DNA from: Paenibacillus sp. MAEPY2
Lineage (GTDB): Bacteria; Bacillota; Bacilli; Paenibacillales; Paenibacillaceae
NCBI RefSeq assembly: GCF_000499205.1
Contig: NZ_AWUK01000013.1
Coordinates: 186,001-250,000, forward strand
Reading direction: 5' to 3'
DNA length: 64,000 bases
Shown: piece after piece, positions 1 through 9,164 of the stretch
Layout of the letters: every line of letters begins with the position of its first letter
Position numbering within the stretch: position 1 is the stretch's first letter
Position numbers and translations under genes: made by a program
The notes under the pieces: generated by a model
Databases searched by the model: none
Seen by the model: only the letters and a program-made list of their open reading frames with translations
Told to the model about the DNA's origin: nothing

Positions 1-1032
1 CATCCAGCCGACCATGTTCTGTCCCATGTCCAGCACACGCTCTCCTTGAGGCGTTGTCAGCAAAGCGATCGGCTTCAACTCCTGTACTTGCATTACCGCC
101 ACATTCTCCTGAGCAACAATGATCTCTTTCGTATAATCCAGCACACGTACGGGTGACCATGGCGTTGAGGATGAATCTGTCCACTCGGACTCCAGGCGAG
201 CATCGTACGTTTCACCCATATAGATATCCGACATGCGGATGGCACTAGACGCGCTCTCCCAGTCTTGATCCGATACAATGCGTTCCTCCGAACCATCCCC
301 ATAATGAACATGAAGTTCCAGCAGCAAAGCATGGTCTGCTCCGTAGATATTCTGCCCCTTATCCCATCCCAAATGTCCTTTATACCAACCATCACCCAGA
401 TAAGCACCGAGTAGGTTCTGTCCATTCTGAAGCTGATCCGTTACATCATAGACCTGATATTGCAACCGCTTCCCATAACTGGTCCAGCCCGGGGTGAAGT
501 ATGCTTCGCCCACTCTCTGATTATTCAGATGAAGTTCGTACAATCCAAGTGCAGTCACATATATTCTTGCCGCTGCAACAGGTTTTTTCAGTTCAAACAA
601 GGTACGCAATCGCGGGCAAGACTCCTCCTGCTGAGAGGATGGATCTACTGTAATCCAATCCGCCTGCCAGGCATCTTTACTACCCATGAATCCCGTCTCG
701 AAATACGCTGTCTCCGACCAGTTTGATTCATCTCCTGCATGATCCCAAGCACGAATACGATAATAATAGCGGGTTCGTGCTTCGGGTACCCAATGCTCCA
801 GTTCAACATGGGACGACTGGTCAGAGCTCATTTTGCCGGAATCCCATTCAATCTGGTCCAAATCTTCTGTTCGTGACAACTGAATTTGATAAGCTGACTG
901 TACACAATTTCTGCGATCGGATTGCAAATGCCAGCTTATCCTCGGAGACGTGATATCTAGTCCAATCGGATTTATTTTATACTCACAACGCAGATGATTT
1001 ACAATCAACATCAGAGAAACATCCCTTTCCAT
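1..1032 (-). CDS. Alpha-L-rhamnosidase, GH78 family (N-terminal 344 residues, runs off left edge)
   Basis: The product is expected to hydrolyse terminal alpha-L-rhamnose from plant or microbial glycans. The minus-strand frame is open from an ATG at 1032 to base 1, so the C-terminus (including the catalytic (alpha/alpha)6 barrel) lies outside the window. The visible part has a fibronectin-like start (NHLRCEYKINPIGLD, ITSPRISWHL), the WSETAYFETG stretch, and the N-terminal rhamnosidase segment with RIYVTALGLYELHLN, GDGWYKGHLGW and, at the very edge, DMGQNMVGW. This last motif is a hallmark of bacterial GH78 enzymes. A second ATG at 1011 has a better purine-rich site (GGAAAGG) and may be the real start. 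No signal peptide is visible, which suggests an intracellular enzyme. The divergent AraC gene is the likely regulator. Confidence 0.88.
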   Translation of the reverse strand, partial: MERDVSLMLIVNHLRCEYKINPIGLDITSPRISWHLQSDRRNCVQSAYQIQLSRTEDLDQIEWDSGKMSSDQSSHVELEHWVPEARTRYYYRIRAWDHAGDESNWSETAYFETGFMGSKDAWQADWITVDPSSQQEESCPRLRTLFELKKPVAAARIYVTALGLYELHLNNQRVGEAYFTPGWTSYGKRLQYQVYDVTDQLQNGQNLLGAYLGDGWYKGHLGWDKGQNIYGADHALLLELHVHYGDGSEERIVSDQDWESASSAIRMSDIYMGETYDARLESEWTDSSSTPWSPVRVLDYTKEIIVAQENVAVMQVQELKPIALLTTPQGERVLDMGQNMVGWM

Positions 1033-1054
1033 CGTGGTTTCCAATTCAAGGTTA

Positions 1055-1070
1055 CGATATAATTATATCG
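1055..1070. promoter_or_regulatory. Perfect 16-bp palindrome containing a TATAAT on both strands
   Basis: CGATATAATTATATCG is a perfect palindrome in the 117-bp gap between the divergent rhamnosidase and AraC genes. It reads as a TATAAT -10 box in both directions (1058-1063 on plus). Neither direction has a convincing -35 box 17 bp upstream, which would fit activator-dependent promoters. This is a sequence-only inference. Confidence 0.45.
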
Positions 1071-1149
1071 ATTCTGTGTTCGGAAATACCTGGCGAAGAG
1101 GACTGTTTAACCCGGTCATCTGGTCATTCTCAACGGAGGAGGCTATCTC

Positions 1150-2031
1150 GTGAATTCTACCGTCCAACTGTTCAAGAGCGAATCCTTTTTTCATAATAAT
1201 CTGAAGCTGTTCGTGAACCGGTGTTCCGAGGATTTTGTGGTTCCCTTTCACGCACATGAATTTGTTGAATACAGTTATGTGGCAGAAGGAAAGGGCTTTC
1301 ATCACATCGGTGAAGATATTATTCCGGTACACAAAGGTATGCTGTTTGTCATTCCGGTTGGCGTTCCTCATGTATTCCGTCCAGCTACAGCGAATGTATC
1401 AGAGCATCCACTCATTATCTATAACTGTCTGTTCAATTCTGAACTGATCCACACCCTGTCCATCATTATTCAGGAGGCGGAGATTCGAAACCATCTGACA
1501 GATCTGGAAAAGAATCGGGTTCCTTATGTATCTATCACTGATTACAGTCAACGGATGGAAGAATTAATGGTAAAGCTGTACCGCGAATCTGCCGTTCCGG
1601 GAATCGGCTCATCCACAATCCTTTATACGCTCGTTAGTCAACTCGTCGTAACGACCTACAGACATATTCATCAAATCACCTGCAATGAGAAGGAAAATAC
1701 AACTGATATGGAACACATCCTTCATTACCTGGACCAACATGTTAACGAACGAATCCGTCTAAGCGAACTCGTGAATATCTCTGGTTGGAGTCAAAGACAT
1801 ATTGGACGTATGTTCGTGACCCACACCGGGCGGACGTTTGGTGCCTATCTGCAACATTTGCGCATACAAAAAAGCTGTGAATTGCTGAAGAATTCACAAC
1901 ATAAAGTCAGTTTAATTGCTGAACTTGTAGGCTACAGGGATGTAGATTCATTTTACGCCGTCTTCAAACGCATTACGGGAGAAACCCCGCAGGGTTATCG
2001 CAGGAACTTCAGAGCTAAACCATCGAATTAA
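1150..2031 (+). CDS. AraC-family transcriptional regulator with N-terminal cupin sensor
   Basis: This is a 293-residue DNA-binding regulator. Residues about 20-100 form a cupin-type effector-binding fold (FVVPFHAHEFVEYSYVAEG, then VIPVGVPHVFRP). Residues about 190-290 hold the double helix-turn-helix of AraC/XylS proteins, with RLSELVNISGWSQRHIGRMF and the typical AELVGYRDVDSFYAVFKR followed by GETPQGYRR. The start is GTG at 1150, set by GGAGGAGG eight bases upstream. It lies divergent from the GH78 gene, so the simplest reading is a rhamnose or rhamnoside sensor that activates that gene. The ligand is inferred from position only. Confidence 0.9.
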   Translation: MNSTVQLFKSESFFHNNLKLFVNRCSEDFVVPFHAHEFVEYSYVAEGKGFHHIGEDIIPVHKGMLFVIPVGVPHVFRPATANVSEHPLIIYNCLFNSELIHTLSIIIQEAEIRNHLTDLEKNRVPYVSITDYSQRMEELMVKLYRESAVPGIGSSTILYTLVSQLVVTTYRHIHQITCNEKENTTDMEHILHYLDQHVNERIRLSELVNISGWSQRHIGRMFVTHTGRTFGAYLQHLRIQKSCELLKNSQHKVSLIAELVGYRDVDSFYAVFKRITGETPQGYRRNFRAKPSN

Positions 2032-2062
2032 GTGTTCCTGCCTTCGGCTCCTTTCCCTGGGT

Positions 2063-2656
2063 TCATCTCTTTACCGACTCACGCTTGCTCTCTTCATGTT
2101 CTGTTTCAAGCAGACGATCCACATAAGCCTTTGCACCTTTCCAGGAGGTCATTAACGGAAACTGATGTTGCTCCCGCTCGTTTACATTCCATGGATGAGG
2201 GATGCAAATGACTTTTTTCCCCTCATTCATCGCAGGTATCAGGTTATGCGCTCCATCATCAATTAACAAATCGAAATTAATCAGGTTCTTCCGTTTACAG
2301 GTTATAAACTGTTCTGGAGATATGTATGGCATATGCTTCTGGAGCCAATTCCACTTCTCAACAACTGTCTTGGGTTCAGCCGCCGTTAGTATAAGGAGAT
2401 CATAGGCTAGATGGAGCTTTTCCACCTCTTCCACCACATATTCGTCATAAATCTCCAGTTCCTCAAACAGTCCTGGCCGACCGTAAAATACATCATGTGT
2501 ACATTCCGGATGGCGAATATGGGATGTATCCCAGTGCACCATATCCTCGTATCGCAGCGGATGAGTTGGAAAGTTGATGTTATTGTGATATATGGCTCGC
2601 TTGACCAGATGACATATGGTATCATCCATATCTACAGCAATAATAGGTTTCTTCAT
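2063..2656 (-). CDS. HAD-type 5'(3')-deoxyribonucleotidase-like phosphatase
   Basis: The 197-residue product has the haloacid-dehalogenase phosphatase motifs. Motif I is AVDMDDTICHL near the N-terminus (nucleophile and acid Asp), motif II is DLLILTAAE, motif III is the Lys of KRKNLINFD and motif IV is the LLIDD acidic pair. The arrangement matches the NT5C/YorS-type deoxyribonucleotidase family, which dephosphorylates nucleoside monophosphates. I chose the ATG at 2656 because GGAGGGG lies just upstream; an in-frame GTG at 2680 overlaps that ribosome site and is unlikely. It converges on the AraC gene with a 31-bp gap and no obvious terminator. The exact substrate cannot be read from the sequence. 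Confidence 0.75.
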   Translation of the reverse strand: MKKPIIAVDMDDTICHLVKRAIYHNNINFPTHPLRYEDMVHWDTSHIRHPECTHDVFYGRPGLFEELEIYDEYVVEEVEKLHLAYDLLILTAAEPKTVVEKWNWLQKHMPYISPEQFITCKRKNLINFDLLIDDGAHNLIPAMNEGKKVICIPHPWNVNEREQHQFPLMTSWKGAKAYVDRLLETEHEESKRESVKR

Positions 2657-2756
2657 CTTTATCCCCTCCAATAGGATCACAGTATATCATCCCAGATGTT
2701 ATGAAGCCATCTTTTACAAAAAAAAGCTGCTGCTACCGTTGTTGGGGAGATCAACA

Positions 2757-2810
2757 GCAAAGCAGCCCAGAAACCTGTCCACATGTGGATAAGATTTTCG
2801 GGCTGCTTCG
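2757..2810 (-). terminator. Hairpin downstream of the metallophosphoesterase gene
   Basis: AGCAGCCC (2761-2768) pairs with GGGCTGCT (2800-2807). The loop holds a second perfect palindrome, TCCACATGTGGA (2778-2789). A run of eight T's on the minus strand comes about 35 bases later, so it is an imperfect terminator or a processing hairpin. Confidence 0.45.
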
Positions 2811-2911
2811 CTAACTCACTCCCCTCTAGCAATGCGCGAAGTGAGTCAGATACAGCAATTTAAGCAGAAAAATTGTAGCCTATATTACACCACTCGCTCA
2901 GGCTAACAACC

Positions 2912-4018
2912 TTATTTCTGTTGAAACGTTACATTAATCTGTACAATCTCGGATCGGCTGCTTGTACGTATTGGAGGTCCCCAGAAGCCAAATCCAGAGG
3001 TCACGATAGAGTGCATGGACCCTTTTTGCAGATAACCCCAATCATTCTCGTAGATGGCCTTAGTAATAAACTGAGCGGGTGCGATCTGACCACGATGGGT
3101 ATGACCGGACACAACCAAATCTACATGGTTCTGCTCCGCAATATCCAAATCATAAGGCTGGTGATCCATCATGAGCAAAGGCTTGCTCAGGTCGGTATCC
3201 TGCATCAACGTTGCTACTTCTGCCCGATCCTTCTCGGTCCGGTCTTTACGCCCAATCAGAGTAATCTTATCGTCCAGGGTAATCTTGTCATCATACAGGA
3301 CCTGCATATTACTCTTCTCCAGTGCGGCAATTAAATCCTCGATCGGACCATTGAATTTATCGTGATTGCCGAGTGAGGCATATACTCCATAAGGAGCCTG
3401 AATGCCACTGATAATATCCGCAATCCCACTCTTGAGGTACATATCCAAGTTGTCATCGATAATATCACCTGGATACAGCACCAGATCTGGCTTCAGTGCG
3501 TTAATTTCCTCCACCATACGTTTGGCGTGTGCAGGACCAGAAAGCAGTCCGAAATGCATATCTGCAGCCATGACTATGTTGAGGCTGTCGACACCTTCCA
3601 CTTTTTTATCAATCTGAATATTATATTGCCTGACAACTGGACTATAGGCGTTATAGATACCGTAACCCAGTGTAGACAGCAACAATACAAGTGTAACCAC
3701 ACCCGCCCATTTGTGGGCATGATGTCTTGGAATTCTTGTCAGTCTAAGAATCCATAACGTCAAATGAACAACCGGCAAGATCATTAACAGCAACGAGAAG
3801 ATAGCCAGCCAGTATGAGCCGATTATGCTCAGGAAGGAGAAACTTCCAAACAACCGTGCCAGTATGAAGGATACTGCAAAGAATACAAGCGCAACGATGT
3901 AAAACCAACGGAATCTCGCTGAGACGACAGGCTTCATCCAGCTCCAGCCGCTCCGCCCTATGTAAAACACTAATAAACCATATACAATCAAAAACAATAT
4001 GCCTGCAAGTACAAACAT
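2912..4018 (-). CDS. Membrane-anchored calcineurin-like metallophosphoesterase
   Basis: The C-terminal half has every metal-binding block of the calcineurin-like phosphoesterases: VMAADMHFG, LYPGDIIDD, SLGNHDKFNG, LLMMDHQPYD and VVSGHTHRGQ. The N-terminal 120 or so residues hold about four hydrophobic segments, as in YkuE/YaeI-type enzymes that act on membrane lipid or wall precursors. I take ATG 4018 as start (368 residues) because GGAGG lies 11 bases upstream. The frame extends to a TTG at 4114 without a ribosome site. The catalytic domain follows the last membrane segment and ends with GFGFWGPPIRTSS, typical of this subfamily. The gene is monocistronic. Substrate unknown. Confidence 0.82.
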   Translation of the reverse strand: MFVLAGILFLIVYGLLVFYIGRSGWSWMKPVVSARFRWFYIVALVFFAVSFILARLFGSFSFLSIIGSYWLAIFSLLLMILPVVHLTLWILRLTRIPRHHAHKWAGVVTLVLLLSTLGYGIYNAYSPVVRQYNIQIDKKVEGVDSLNIVMAADMHFGLLSGPAHAKRMVEEINALKPDLVLYPGDIIDDNLDMYLKSGIADIISGIQAPYGVYASLGNHDKFNGPIEDLIAALEKSNMQVLYDDKITLDDKITLIGRKDRTEKDRAEVATLMQDTDLSKPLLMMDHQPYDLDIAEQNHVDLVVSGHTHRGQIAPAQFITKAIYENDWGYLQKGSMHSIVTSGFGFWGPPIRTSSRSEIVQINVTFQQK

Positions 4019-4225
4019 GCCCCCGTTAACCTCCACGTCAATAAGTTGATTGCTGAATTCAGTTAGAAAGCTTCCTATCCATTTGAACAAGTATAACGTA
4101 GTTAAGGGGGGCAAAACATCTGTTTCGGATCATAGATACGTACATTTTATTACAATTTGTTGATACTTAAATTCCAAGCATTCATAAACGGACATTATAG
4201 GATACAGCTTAATCACATGCAGCAC

Positions 4226-4284
4226 AAAAAGCCGACCCTGTATCCAAACATGAGTTGAACTCATGAACGGACACAGAATCGGCT
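4226..4284 (-). terminator. Rho-independent terminator of the zwf-tal-gnd operon
   Basis: Reading the minus strand, AGCCGATTCTGTGTCC pairs with GGATACAGGGTCGGCT with two mismatches. A further inner stem is ATGAGTT/AACTCAT, and five T's follow. It sits 17 bp after the gnd stop codon. Confidence 0.85.
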
Positions 4285-4300
4285 GTTCATACATTACGAA

Positions 4301-5719
4301 TTATTCGTTGGTATCCATCCACTGGAAGTGGAATGAACCTTCTTTGTCCACACGTTTGAAGGTGTGAGCACCGAAGTAGTCACGTTGTGCTTGCAACAGG
4401 TTCGCAGGCAAACGCTCTGTACGGTAGCTGTCATAGTAGGACAACGCGCTGGAGAATCCAGGAACCGGAATTCCTTGAGTTACCGCAGCAGCAACGACTT
4501 CACGCCATGCGCCTTGGTAAGATTCAACAATGTTTTGGAAGTATGGGTCCAGAAGCAGGTTTTTCAGTTCTGCGTCTTTGTCATATGCTTCCTTGATGTT
4601 TTGCAGGAATTGCGAACGGATGATGCAGCCACCACGGAAGATCATCGCGATGTTGCCATATTTCAGATCCCAGCCGTACTCGTCCGAAGCTGCACGCATT
4701 TGGGCAAAGCCTTGCGCGTAGGATACGATTTTACTTGCAAACAGCGCTTTGCGCACATTCTCAATGAATGCTTTTTTGTCACCGGAGAATGCTTCAGTTG
4801 CAGGTCCATTTAGGATTTTGCTTGCTGCCACACGCTCGTCTTTCATCGCAGACAGGAAGCGGGAGAATACGGATTCTGTAATCATGGACAAAGGTACGCC
4901 CAGATCCAGCGCGCTTTGGCTAGTCCATTTTCCTGTTCCTTTTTGTCCGGCTGCATCCAGAATGACATCAACCATTGGTTTGCCGGTTTCCGGATCGTAT
5001 TTGGAGAAGATGTCTGCCGTGATTTCGATCAGGTAGCTGTCCAGCTCACCCTGGTTCCATTCGGAGAAGATCTCATGCAGTTCTTCAACAGAAACATTCA
5101 GCACGTCTTTGAGCAAGTGATACGCTTCACCGATCAACTGCATATCCCCGTATTCAATACCGTTGTGCACCATTTTAACATAGTGTCCAGCACCATCTGG
5201 TCCGATATATGTGCTGCAAGCATCGTCGCCCACTTTAGCCGAAATGGCTGTCAGGATTGGTTCAACAAGCTCATATGCACTCTGTTGTCCGCCCGGCATG
5301 ATTGCTGGGCCTTTCAATGCGCCTTCTTCCCCACCGGATACACCCGCACCGATGAAGCGGAAACCTTTAGCTTCCAGATCTTTGCTGCGACGTTGGGTGT
5401 CAGGGAAGTATGCGTTCCCTCCATCAATGATGATGTCTCCCTCGTCCAAGTGTGGCAGCAGTTGTTCAATCGTAGCGTCCGTTGCTTTACCCGCTTGAAC
5501 CATAATCAAGATTTTGCGTGGGGATTCCAGAGAAGCTACGAACTCTTCAATGGTGAACGCACCTGTCAGGTTTTTGCCCTCAGCTTCTTTTAAGAGATCG
5601 TTCGTTTTCTCAGGGGAACGGTTAAAAACCGCTACCGAGAATCCTTTGCTTTCAATATTGAGGGCAAGGTTCTTACCCATTACTGCAAGTCCGATGACAC
5701 CGATCTGTTGTTTACTCAT
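4301..5719 (-). CDS. gnd: 6-phosphogluconate dehydrogenase (decarboxylating)
   Basis: The enzyme oxidises 6-phosphogluconate to ribulose 5-phosphate and CO2, making NADPH, in the cytoplasmic pentose phosphate pathway. The 472-residue length is normal for the long bacterial form. Visible are the Rossmann loop [12 protein letters not shown] (10-21), the NADP-type NRSPEKT turn (33-39), the substrate block [12 protein letters not shown], and the catalytic Lys182/Glu189 region in [12 protein letters not shown]. The C-terminus ends with the usual [15 protein letters not shown] sequence. A GGGAGG site precedes ATG 5719. It is last in the zwf-tal-gnd gene group, 60 bp behind tal, and is followed by a strong terminator. 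Confidence 0.97.
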   Translation of the reverse strand: MSKQQIGVIGLAVMGKNLALNIESKGFSVAVFNRSPEKTNDLLKEAEGKNLTGAFTIEEFVASLESPRKILIMVQAGKATDATIEQLLPHLDEGDIIIDGGNAYFPDTQRRSKDLEAKGFRFIGAGVSGGEEGALKGPAIMPGGQQSAYELVEPILTAISAKVGDDACSTYIGPDGAGHYVKMVHNGIEYGDMQLIGEAYHLLKDVLNVSVEELHEIFSEWNQGELDSYLIEITADIFSKYDPETGKPMVDVILDAAGQKGTGKWTSQSALDLGVPLSMITESVFSRFLSAMKDERVAASKILNGPATEAFSGDKKAFIENVRKALFASKIVSYAQGFAQMRAASDEYGWDLKYGNIAMIFRGGCIIRSQFLQNIKEAYDKDAELKNLLLDPYFQNIVESYQGAWREVVAAAVTQGIPVPGFSSALSYYDSYRTERLPANLLQAQRDYFGAHTFKRVDKEGSFHFQWMDTNE

Positions 5720-5779
5720 TATGTCCTCCCAATACTCTTTATATATAGTAGGTTAAAATTCGAGATCAACAATCTTTTA

Positions 5780-6445
5780 TTACTGAACCGTTTTTTTCCA
5801 GTCAGCTGCAAACTTATCCATACCTTGATCTGTCAGCGGGTGTTTGGAAATTTGTTCAATGACGGAGAATGGCACAGTAGCAATATGTGCTCCAGCCATT
5901 GCTACACGTGTAACGTGGTCCGGATGTCTTACAGAAGCCGCAATAATCTGTGCATCCAGGTTATGTGTACGGAACAGCTCAGCAACTTTGGCAACCAATT
6001 GCACGCCATCTTCGGAGATGTCGTCGAGACGTCCCAGGAACGGGGATACATATGTTGCACCGGCACGAGCAGCAAGCAGCGCCTGGTTCACCGTGAAGAT
6101 CAACGTTACGTTGGTTTTCACACCTTTTTTGGTCAGGTAACGGCAAGCTTCCAGTCCTGCAAGTGTCATTGGCAGCTTGATTGTGATGTTTTTGTCGTTG
6201 TTATTGATTTTGATCAGTTCGTCAGCTTGAGCAATCATCTCTTCGGCTGTGATCGCATCTGGTGTTACTTCCGCAGATACGGATTCAACTTCAGGTACCT
6301 CACGCAAAATTTCTTCAATGCGGTCTTCGAATTTCACGCCTTCTTTGGCTACCAATGACGGATTTGTTGTTACACCGGACAGTACGCCGATTTTATACGC
6401 TTTTTTGATGTCTACCAAGTTTGCTGTATCGATGAAAAATTTCAT
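5780..6445 (-). CDS. tal: Transaldolase, short TalC/Fsa-type
   Basis: The protein moves a dihydroxyacetone unit between sugar phosphates in the non-oxidative pentose phosphate branch. At 221 residues it belongs to the short transaldolase/fructose-6-phosphate aldolase subfamily. Motifs seen are FFIDTANL (3-10), GVTTNPSLV (24-32), the Schiff-base Lys90 in NITIKLPMT, and [10 protein letters not shown]. The start is ATG 6445 with GGAGG nine bases upstream; the TTG two codons earlier is too close to that site. It lies between zwf and gnd with 39- and 60-bp gaps, so all three are probably co-transcribed. The position in a pentose phosphate operon favours transaldolase over fructose-6-phosphate aldolase, but sequence alone does not settle it. 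Confidence 0.93.
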   Translation of the reverse strand: MKFFIDTANLVDIKKAYKIGVLSGVTTNPSLVAKEGVKFEDRIEEILREVPEVESVSAEVTPDAITAEEMIAQADELIKINNNDKNITIKLPMTLAGLEACRYLTKKGVKTNVTLIFTVNQALLAARAGATYVSPFLGRLDDISEDGVQLVAKVAELFRTHNLDAQIIAASVRHPDHVTRVAMAGAHIATVPFSVIEQISKHPLTDQGMDKFAADWKKTVQ

Positions 6446-6484
6446 ATTCAATTACCTCCAAGGGATATGTTTGTTTTTTTGATG

Positions 6485-8002
6485 TTACCGGTTTGCATTA
6501 ACAGCCATAGGAATTTCAGTTGCATCTTCGGCCTGCTGATCGGCAGGTTGATCAAACCACCAGTGGTGCCCTTCGGCAGCCAGCATAGCATCCGACTCTA
6601 CAGGTCCATAGCTTCCTGCAGGGTACAAATGAAGTGGGAGCAAATTCTCCTGGAATGCATCCAAGATAGGTTGCACCCATGCCCAGGACAGTTCTACTTC
6701 ATCCCAGTGGGCAAAGAACGTTGGATCTCCATGCAATGCATCATGAATCAAGTTCTCATAAGCTTCGGCCAGATCCTCACGATCTGGTGACAGATCGATA
6801 TGAACCGGCTTGAACTCCCCTTTGTTTTGCGGGTCGCTCGCATTCAGCTGCAGTGTCATGCTCTGGTCAGGGCTCATCTCAATCACAAGCAGGTTCGGTT
6901 TGGAGCCGTTAACCACGTTGGCCTGTCCGGATGGTTCCTTGAATTCAATGACGATACGAGTTGATTTCTCCTTCATTCGTTTTCCTGTACGGATATAGAA
7001 AGGTACTCCGCGCCAGAAGAAGTCATCAATCTGCAATTTCGCAGCAATAAAAGTATCATTCATCGTATTCTCGGCAACACCCGGTTCAGCTGCATATGCG
7101 CTAACGGATTTGCCTTGAATGTTTCCTTCAGCATATTGTCCGCGAATAACACTTGCACCCACAGTTTGCTTTTGCAGCGGCTGTATCGATTCCATGATGT
7201 GCTTTTTCTTCAAACCGACTTTTTCCGTGGTGCTGTTATATGGAAGCTGGATCGCCATCATCATGAGCAATTGCAGCATATGATTCTGGAACATGTCCCG
7301 CACGGCGCCTACATGGTCATAATAGGATGCCCGTTCTTCCACACCAACAGTCTCGTTAGCGGTGATTTGCACATTGGAGATGTAACGGTTGTTCCACAAT
7401 GCCTTCATGATCGGATTGCTTTGATGCAGGGTTTCAAGACGCTGTACCATTGGTTTGCCCAAATAATGGTCAATCCGATAAATTTCTTCTTCGGTAAACG
7501 CCTCGCTTAATTTGCGATTCAGATCACGAGCCGATTGCAGATCATGACCAAATGGCTTCTCGATCACAAGACGTTTCCAGCCCGCTGTAGATCCAAGTCC
7601 ACTCTCCTGAATGTTCGCTGCAATCGGTTCAAAGAATTCTGGACCAACCGAAAGATAAAATAAACGATTGGACGGAATGCCAAGTTCAGCCTCTCTCTGT
7701 TCAACCAAATCTAACAGCTCTGTATAATCTTCCTTATGGCTTATATTCAATACACTATAGCGGAAAGCCTGCACGAATGACTTCACAACTTTAGGATCGG
7801 CCGGGCGTCTGGAAAATTCATTCAATGATTTTTCCACTTGTGCCTGAAAGAATTCATCAGACCATTCTCTGCGTCCCAAGCCAATCAGCGAGAAGGATTC
7901 AGGTAGTTTCTGCTCAATGTATAAATTATATAAGGCAGGATATATTTTTCTTTTGGCTAAATCGCCAGTCGCACCAAATAAAATAATGGTTGTTGGTTCC
8001 AT
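6485..8002 (-). CDS. zwf: Glucose-6-phosphate 1-dehydrogenase
   Basis: This is the first enzyme of the oxidative pentose phosphate pathway, converting glucose 6-phosphate to 6-phosphogluconolactone with NADP reduction. The 505-residue protein shows the dinucleotide motif FGATGDLAKRK (9-19), LVIEKPFGHDL and the signature active-site block RIDHYLGKPMVQ (from residue 176). It also has the ANETVGVEERASYYD substrate region. ATG 8002 is preceded by AAGGAG. It is the first gene of the zwf-tal-gnd operon and is transcribed divergently from a LysR-type regulator 112 bp away, which may control it. The C-terminus carries a roughly 25-residue acidic tail after the conserved HHWWFDQP. Confidence 0.97.
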   Translation of the reverse strand: MEPTTIILFGATGDLAKRKIYPALYNLYIEQKLPESFSLIGLGRREWSDEFFQAQVEKSLNEFSRRPADPKVVKSFVQAFRYSVLNISHKEDYTELLDLVEQREAELGIPSNRLFYLSVGPEFFEPIAANIQESGLGSTAGWKRLVIEKPFGHDLQSARDLNRKLSEAFTEEEIYRIDHYLGKPMVQRLETLHQSNPIMKALWNNRYISNVQITANETVGVEERASYYDHVGAVRDMFQNHMLQLLMMMAIQLPYNSTTEKVGLKKKHIMESIQPLQKQTVGASVIRGQYAEGNIQGKSVSAYAAEPGVAENTMNDTFIAAKLQIDDFFWRGVPFYIRTGKRMKEKSTRIVIEFKEPSGQANVVNGSKPNLLVIEMSPDQSMTLQLNASDPQNKGEFKPVHIDLSPDREDLAEAYENLIHDALHGDPTFFAHWDEVELSWAWVQPILDAFQENLLPLHLYPAGSYGPVESDAMLAAEGHHWWFDQPADQQAEDATEIPMAVNANR

Positions 8003-8114
8003 CTCACTGTTCTCCTTCCAAGTAACTCTGGTATCTTTGCTGTAGTTACACTATAATACGTTTCATAGCCATACAAGTAATTAATATATTTCACAGGAGC
8101 TATAGACCATATCT

Positions 8115-9002
8115 ATGACAACAAATTATGAATTATATAAGGTATTTTACTGGGCTGCCAAAACAGGAAGTTTGACTCAAGCTGCCAAAGCGCTATATAT
8201 CACTCAACCAAGCGTTAGCCATGCTATCAAACAGCTGGAGGAAAGCTTTGGCCTCACGTTGTTTTACCGGAATTCCAAGGGAGTTGCACTGACACAGGAA
8301 GGTGTCAGTCTGTATTCTTATATCGAACAATCCCAGATTCTGATCTCGCTGGCGGAGGAGAAAATGGCCGCCCTGAAGAGTTTAGACAACGGAGAACTGA
8401 GGATTGGCGGAAGTGATTCATTGTTTAAGCATTACATGCTGGCATATCTGGAAGAATTCCATGTCCTATATCCTAACATCAAGCTGCATCTGAGTCATGG
8501 AACAACGCCGGAAGTCATCACGTTTCTGAAAGAAGGAAAAATTGATCTGGGTGTTGTTCGAATGCCCATCGTTGATCCGCAGCTGGAAGTTCGGGAAAGT
8601 ATTCAGCTCAAGGACTGCTTCGTTGCGGGTGAACGTTATGCTCAGCTGAAGGATAAAGTCATGACACTGGAGATGCTCCTGGAGCATCAATTGATTCTCT
8701 TCTCCCGGAACAGCCGGGTGCGGATGGCGATAACGGAATTGTTCAACAGCTATGGCTATACACTCAAACCCGAGATTGAAGTCGGCAGTGTGGATTTGTT
8801 AATTGAATTTGCACGTCGAGGATTGGGCATATCGTATGTAACCCGTGAGTTTATTTCCAAAGAGCTGGAGGAAGGCTCTCTCTTCGAAATTCAGCTGGAT
8901 GTTCCCCTGCCTCCATCCCATGTAGGCATCATGACAAAGCGGAATATGCCGATTTCCCTGGCAGCGAACCGATTTATGGATCTCATTTTTAAATGCGATT
9001 AG
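8115..9002 (+). CDS. LysR-family transcriptional regulator
   Basis: The 295-residue protein has an N-terminal winged helix-turn-helix (about residues 5-65, TQAAKALYITQPSVSHAIK) and a periplasmic-binding-like effector domain from residue 90. The domain pattern includes RIGGSDSLFKHYMLAYLEEF and RRGLGISYVTREF. The closest purine-rich site, AGGAG, is about 15 bases before ATG 8115, longer than usual, so translation may start poorly. It faces zwf across a 112-bp region, the usual layout of a LysR regulator and its target. I infer that it responds to a sugar phosphate or redox signal, but nothing in the sequence names the effector. A hairpin terminator follows the stop codon. Confidence 0.92.
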   Translation: MTTNYELYKVFYWAAKTGSLTQAAKALYITQPSVSHAIKQLEESFGLTLFYRNSKGVALTQEGVSLYSYIEQSQILISLAEEKMAALKSLDNGELRIGGSDSLFKHYMLAYLEEFHVLYPNIKLHLSHGTTPEVITFLKEGKIDLGVVRMPIVDPQLEVRESIQLKDCFVAGERYAQLKDKVMTLEMLLEHQLILFSRNSRVRMAITELFNSYGYTLKPEIEVGSVDLLIEFARRGLGISYVTREFISKELEEGSLFEIQLDVPLPPSHVGIMTKRNMPISLAANRFMDLIFKCD

Positions 9003-9015
9003 ACTCTCGGGTCAA

Positions 9016-9058
9016 CAAAAAGTGCCTCATCACCCATACGGATGATGAAGCACTTTTT
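9016..9058. terminator. Bidirectional rho-independent terminator
   Basis: AAAAAGTGC pairs with GCACTTTTT and the inner CATC pairs with GATG. A-tract and T-tract flank both sides, so it can stop the LysR transcript on plus and readthrough from the minus side. Confidence 0.85.
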
Positions 9059-9164
9059 ATTATATACATATGTAAAATGACGAACGAGAAATTATCATAA
9101 AGAAAATCAAATTATCCATTGAAATAACTCCACCTCTTCATTCACATCAATAACGGATTCAATG

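Noticed and set aside
4916..5593. A 225-codon plus-strand open frame opposite gnd
   Set aside because: It is a shadow of the gnd coding strand, has no ribosome site and no family-like motifs.
5708..6358. A 216-codon plus-strand frame over the transaldolase gene
   Set aside because: It is the antisense shadow of a well-supported enzyme gene.
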